Assembly: GCA_037139095.1 (NCBI GenBank) | Contig: JBAXHD010000077.1 | Location: forward strand, 1 to 8,309 | Reading direction: 5' to 3' | DNA length: 8,309 nucleotides | Origin: WLMZ01 sp037139095 | Lineage (GTDB): Bacteria; Actinomycetota; Acidimicrobiia; Acidimicrobiales; Ilumatobacteraceae | Shown: piece by piece, positions 5,535 to 8,309 of the stretch | Numbering within the stretch: the first letter of the stretch is position 1 | Layout: each line of letters opens with the position of its first letter | Made by a program: the position numbers and the translations under genes | Notes under the pieces: model-generated | The model's database searches: none | The model's input: only the letters and a program-made list of their open reading frames with translations | What the model was told of the DNA's origin: nothing

Positions 5535-6767
5535 ATGAGCTTCGACGGCGCGCTGGTCCGCAAGGACTTCCCCATCTTCGAACGCTTCATCGACGGCGCT
5601 CCCATTGTGTATCTCGACTCTGCCAATACTTCACAGAAACCGCGCCAAGTCATCGACGCAATGTCGTCGTTCATGGAGAACTCGTACGCCCCTATCAACC
5701 GCAGCGCCTACCGCTTGGCAGGCGAAGCAACCGACGCGTTCGAGTCTGCTCGCGCCAAGGTGGCCCGGTTCATCAACGCACGTTCGGTCGACGAAGTTAT
5801 CTTCACCAAGAACGCAACCGAGTCGCTCAACCTGTTGGCCTACAGCTGGGGTCGCGCCAATCTGAATGCTGGCGATGTCGTGGTGCTCACCCATCTCGAG
5901 CATCACGCCAACATCGTGCCGTGGCACATGTTGCAGGCCGAACGCGGCATCGTTCTGCGTTGGGTTCCGCTCACCGCCGATGGCCAACTCGACCTCACCG
6001 ATCTCGCTGCATTGCTCACCGACGCCAAGGTGTTCAGCTTCACAGCAATGAGCAACGTGCTCGGCACCATCACTCCGGTGCAGCAGTTGTGCGAAGCCGC
6101 TCATGCAGCCGGCGCCATTGCCATCGTCGATGGTTGCCAATACGTGCCGCACAACGTCACCGACGTGCAGGCATGGGACGCCGACTTCTTGGCCTTCAGT
6201 AGCCACAAGATGTGCGGGCCCAGCGGCATCGGCGTGTTGTGGGGCCGCGAGCAACTGCTCAATGCCATGCCACCGTTTCTTGGCGGCGGCAACATGATCG
6301 CCGACGTTCGCCTCGACGGTTTCACCACTGCTCCCCTGCCCGCCAAGTTCGAGGCAGGCACTCCCGCAATCATCGAAGCCATTGGCCTCGGCGCTGCAGT
6401 CGACTACCTGAGCAACCTCGGCATGGCCAATGTTCGCGAGCACGAAATGCAGTTGGGTTCATACGCCATCCGCACGCTCACCGAGCGCTATGGCAACGAC
6501 ATCAGCATCCACGGGCCCACCGACATTGCGATGCGTGGCGCCACACTCAGCTTCGCGTTCGCCGGCATTCACCCGCACGACATCAGCCAGGTGCTCGATC
6601 AACGCAACGTGTGTGTGCGCGCTGGCCATCACTGCGCCAAGCCACTAATGCGGCTGTTGGGCGTGTCGGCCACCGCTCGTGCCAGCTTCTACATCTACAA
6701 CGATGAGTCCGATGCCGATGCGCTTGTCGACGCGCTCGCCGGCGCCAGCGATATCTTCGGATTCTGA
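5535..6767 (+). CDS. sufS: SufS-type (type II) cysteine desulfurase
   Basis: PLP enzyme that takes sulfur from L-cysteine as an enzyme persulfide, releasing alanine, and hands it to SufU. Key residues are visible: THLEHHANIVPW with His123 stacking on PLP, Asp199 and Gln202 (IVDGCQ) contacting the cofactor, the Schiff-base Lys225 in SSHKMCGPSGIGVLWG, and the persulfide Cys367 in VRAGHHCAKPLM. The short RAGHHCA loop and RASFYIYN (Arg382) mark the SufS/CsdA class rather than IscS/NifS. At 410 aa it is full length. IVDGCQ has Cys201 where Ala is common. The ATG is 3 bp after sufC, and sufU starts 23 bp after its stop, so one operon is clear. Confidence 0.96.
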   Translation: MSFDGALVRKDFPIFERFIDGAPIVYLDSANTSQKPRQVIDAMSSFMENSYAPINRSAYRLAGEATDAFESARAKVARFINARSVDEVIFTKNATESLNLLAYSWGRANLNAGDVVVLTHLEHHANIVPWHMLQAERGIVLRWVPLTADGQLDLTDLAALLTDAKVFSFTAMSNVLGTITPVQQLCEAAHAAGAIAIVDGCQYVPHNVTDVQAWDADFLAFSSHKMCGPSGIGVLWGREQLLNAMPPFLGGGNMIADVRLDGFTTAPLPAKFEAGTPAIIEAIGLGAAVDYLSNLGMANVREHEMQLGSYAIRTLTERYGNDISIHGPTDIAMRGATLSFAFAGIHPHDISQVLDQRNVCVRAGHHCAKPLMRLLGVSATARASFYIYNDESDADALVDALAGASDIFGF

Positions 6768-6790
6768 ACAGCCACAGCAAAGGATTCACC

Positions 6791-7273
6791 ATGCCCGGCT
6801 TAGACGACCTCTACCGAGAAATCATCCTTGACCACTATCGCTCACCACGTAACCGTGGCGAGCTTGCGCCACCCGCTGTTCGCGCCGAGGGTCACAATCC
6901 GTTGTGCGGCGACGAGATTCAGGTCTACCTCGATGTGGTCGATGGCGTGGTCAACGACATCAAGATCACCGGCTCGGGCTGCAGCATCAGCTTGTCGTCG
7001 GCCAGCATGATGAGCCAGGCCGTCAAGGGCAAGAAGATCGCCGACGTGAAAGCGCTCGTGAATCGGTTCCGCTCGATGATGGGCCTCGATAACGCCGACT
7101 CCGACAACGATGTGGTCAGCATCGAAGACGACACCGAGGTGGAAGCACCCGAGGTGAAGTTGGGCGATCTCGAAGCGCTGCAGGGCGTCGTCAAGTTCCC
7201 CGTGCGCATCAAGTGCGCCACCCTTGCGTGGATCACGCTCACCCAAGCAATGGCCGAAGTCCCCAACGCCTGA
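6791..7273 (+). CDS. sufU: Zinc-dependent sulfurtransferase SufU
   Basis: Sulfur acceptor that activates SufS and relays its persulfide to the SufBCD scaffold in bacteria lacking SufE. The zinc ligands of the SufU family are all present: Cys39 and Asp41 (NPLCGDEI), Cys64 (GSGCSIS) and Cys142 (RIKCATLAW). FPVRIKCATLAW and the N-terminal LYREIILDHYRSPRN are strongly SufU-like. The segment before the last Cys is longer than in B. subtilis SufU by about 16 residues and very acidic (about 100-125, rich in Asp and Glu), probably a surface loop. The ATG at 6791 has AAAGGA with suitable spacing. It is the last recognisable suf gene; sufT is not seen downstream. Confidence 0.96.
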   Translation: MPGLDDLYREIILDHYRSPRNRGELAPPAVRAEGHNPLCGDEIQVYLDVVDGVVNDIKITGSGCSISLSSASMMSQAVKGKKIADVKALVNRFRSMMGLDNADSDNDVVSIEDDTEVEAPEVKLGDLEALQGVVKFPVRIKCATLAWITLTQAMAEVPNA

Positions 7274-7283
7274 CGCCGCACCC

Positions 7284-7354
7284 GCGCCCAAGTCCCGCGC
7301 CCAAGTCCCGCGCACCCGCGCACGTCCCGCGCCCAAGTCCGGCGCCCAAGTCCC
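7284..7354. repeat. Degenerate tandem array of a 13-bp unit (GCGCCCAAGTCCC)
   Basis: Copies lie at 7284-7296, 7297-7309, 7329-7341 (last base G) and 7342-7354. Between copies two and three, 7310-7328 holds shortened versions (GCGCACCC and GCGCACGTCCC). It starts 11 bp after the sufU stop and shares no sequence with the genes. No function is evident; it may be a slippage-prone spacer, a protein-binding array or part of the 3' end of the suf mRNA. It is too short and regular to be CRISPR. Confidence 0.85.
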
Positions 7355-7370
7355 CGCCACAACCATTTCG

Positions 7371-7431
7371 CTTCAACAAAAAGTTTGTTGAAGACAATTG
7401 GTCGACCCTCAACCTGATGTCTTCAACAAAC
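7371..7431. repeat. Three-copy inverted/direct repeat able to form two exclusive hairpins
   Basis: CTTCAACAAA occurs at 7371-7380, inverted at 7384-7393, and again at 7421-7430. Copies one and two form a perfect 10-bp hairpin with a 3-nt loop (AAG). Copies two and three form a perfect 14-bp inverted repeat (GTTTGTTGAAGACA at 7383-7396 with 7418-7431) with a 21-nt loop holding the palindrome GGTCGACC (7400-7407). The two structures share the middle arm. The region is AT-rich compared with its surroundings. No U tract follows either stem. It could be terminator-like, an attenuator for the SurE gene, or a set of three operator half-sites. Confidence 0.85.
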
Positions 7432-7472
7432 ATCCGGGTGAGCGCGATTCGCTGGTGCTAGACACCTGACTT

Positions 7473-8309
7473 ATGAAAATCAGATCGTTTGTCGCGCTCG
7501 GCGCATTGCTTGTCGGATTCGCCTCGTGCAGTAGCGATGCGCCAGGAGCTGCCGACACCAGCGCAGCGATCACCGTTGCAGCAACCGACGCGCCAACCAC
7601 AACCACGACCGCCGCTGCACCGACGCCGCTGCACATCTTGGTGACTAACGATGATGGGTTCGACGCTCCAGGCATCGACGCGATCGTTGAGTATCTGCGC
7701 ACCCTCGACAATGTCGAAGTCAGCGTGGTCGCTCCCGCCACGAACCAAAGCGGCACCAGCGACAAGACCACACCCGGCGATCTCGTGGTCGCCGACGTGA
7801 AGACGCTCAGCGGATATCCCGCGAAGTCAGTTGCTGGATTCCCTGCCGATTCGGTGCTGTGGGCCATCAATGGCGGACTCAGCGTGAAGCCCGACATGGT
7901 TGTGTCCGGCTCGAACTATGGGCAGAACTATGGGCCGTTCAACCTTCTCTCCGGAACGGTGGGGGCGGCCGCTACAGCAGCCCGCAATGGCATTCCGGCG
8001 ATCGCCATCAGTCAAGGCGGCGCCGTTGCGCCAGCAACGCCATACTTCCCGGCCAGCGTGAAAGTGCTCGCCGGATATCTGGCCAACACCCTCGCCAGTT
8101 ACCGCGACGGCACCGCCAAATTGCTCGTTGCCATCAACGTGCCCACGTGTCCGGTTGAGACCACCTTGTTCCCAACCGTGGTAGCGCCTCGCGCACTCGA
8201 TGCCAACGGCCGCACGCTCGGCGCTCCAGCAACATGCGACGGCCCACTGACCTCCGACCCTGTAGACGATGTCGATGCGTTCAACGCTGGCCACGGCGTG
8301 GTGAGCTAT
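7473..8309 (+). CDS. SurE-family 5'/3'-nucleotidase with lipoprotein signal (3' end outside window)
   Basis: 279 codons are visible and open to the right edge. The core is SurE: LVTNDDGFDAPG (56-67, Asp60 and Asp61 metal ligands), ATNQSG (Ser93), VVSGSNYGQNYG (Asn148) and LSGTVGAAATAARNGIPAIAIS (159-180). SurE hydrolyses nucleoside monophosphates, and in some species polyphosphate. Here the domain follows an N-terminal signal (basic MKIR, hydrophobic core, then FASC with Cys19 as the lipidation site) and a Thr/Ala/Pro-rich linker (about 22-52). This predicts a membrane-anchored extracytoplasmic enzyme, unlike the usual cytoplasmic SurE. The ATG at 7473 has no Shine-Dalgarno; TAGACA (7459-7464) 8 nt upstream is a weak -10 candidate. 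It is 199 bp from sufU and probably a separate unit. Confidence 0.9.
   Translation, partial: MKIRSFVALGALLVGFASCSSDAPGAADTSAAITVAATDAPTTTTTAAAPTPLHILVTNDDGFDAPGIDAIVEYLRTLDNVEVSVVAPATNQSGTSDKTTPGDLVVADVKTLSGYPAKSVAGFPADSVLWAINGGLSVKPDMVVSGSNYGQNYGPFNLLSGTVGAAATAARNGIPAIAISQGGAVAPATPYFPASVKVLAGYLANTLASYRDGTAKLLVAINVPTCPVETTLFPTVVAPRALDANGRTLGAPATCDGPLTSDPVDDVDAFNAGHGVVSY

Noticed and set aside
5631..6443. Long open frame (270 codons) on the minus strand within sufS
   Set aside because: It is antisense to a gene with every SufS motif; its composition is that of a high-GC shadow frame and it has no recognisable domain.
7284..7354. CRISPR array
   Set aside because: The units are 13 bp, directly abutting with no spacers, and no cas genes are present.
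7371..7393. Simple intrinsic terminator for sufCSU
   Set aside because: The 10-bp stem is perfect but AT-rich, with no U tract after it (ACAATTGG follows); termination is possible but not supported well enough to call.
6842..7433. Minus-strand open frames through the 13-mer array with repeated DLGAG-like peptides
   Set aside because: The periodic peptide is a by-product of the tandem DNA repeat; no start context or homology supports a protein, and most of the frame is antisense to sufU.
7454..7466. GGTG-CTAGA-CACC as an operator before the SurE gene
   Set aside because: Only 4-bp arms; too short to separate from chance in GC-rich DNA.

Overview
The window is GC-rich, densely coding DNA. Gene content points to a high-GC actinomycete, most likely an acidimicrobial lineage. 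The hints are a SufC-SufS-SufU iron-sulfur set of the Gram-positive type, an actinobacterial-style acyl-CoA dehydrogenase, GTG starts, and several starts with no Shine-Dalgarno but a TANNNT box 7-8 nt upstream, as in leaderless actinobacterial mRNAs. The lineage call is inference from protein style, not a search.

Layout: bases 1-2313 are read on the minus strand and 2375-8309 on the plus strand, with a 61-bp divergent promoter region between them. Minus strand, in order of transcription: an acyl-CoA dehydrogenase (2313-1189), then a compact group of three genes. These are a membrane-anchored unknown protein (1115-657), a 74-residue unknown protein (629-405) and the start of an alpha/beta hydrolase (383-1, cut by the window edge). 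The hydrolase has Asn where the nucleophile should be.

Plus strand: a Phd/VapB-type antitoxin and PIN-domain VapC toxin with overlapping ATGA, preceded by a perfect 16-bp palindrome over the likely -10 box. Next come an MBL-fold hydrolase and a membrane fatty-acid-desaturase-like protein whose start overlaps the MBL stop (TGATG). A separate promoter then drives sufC-sufS-sufU: the Suf ATPase, the cysteine desulfurase and its zinc-type sulfur acceptor. sufB and sufD are not in the window.

The 199-bp gap after sufU is the most structured non-coding stretch. It holds a degenerate tandem array of a 13-mer (GCGCCCAAGTCCC). This is followed by three copies of CTTCAACAAA (direct, inverted, direct) that can form two mutually exclusive hairpins. 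Beyond it starts a SurE-family phosphatase with an N-terminal lipoprotein signal, cut by the right edge. Apart from this gap no stretch over 100 bp lacks a gene.
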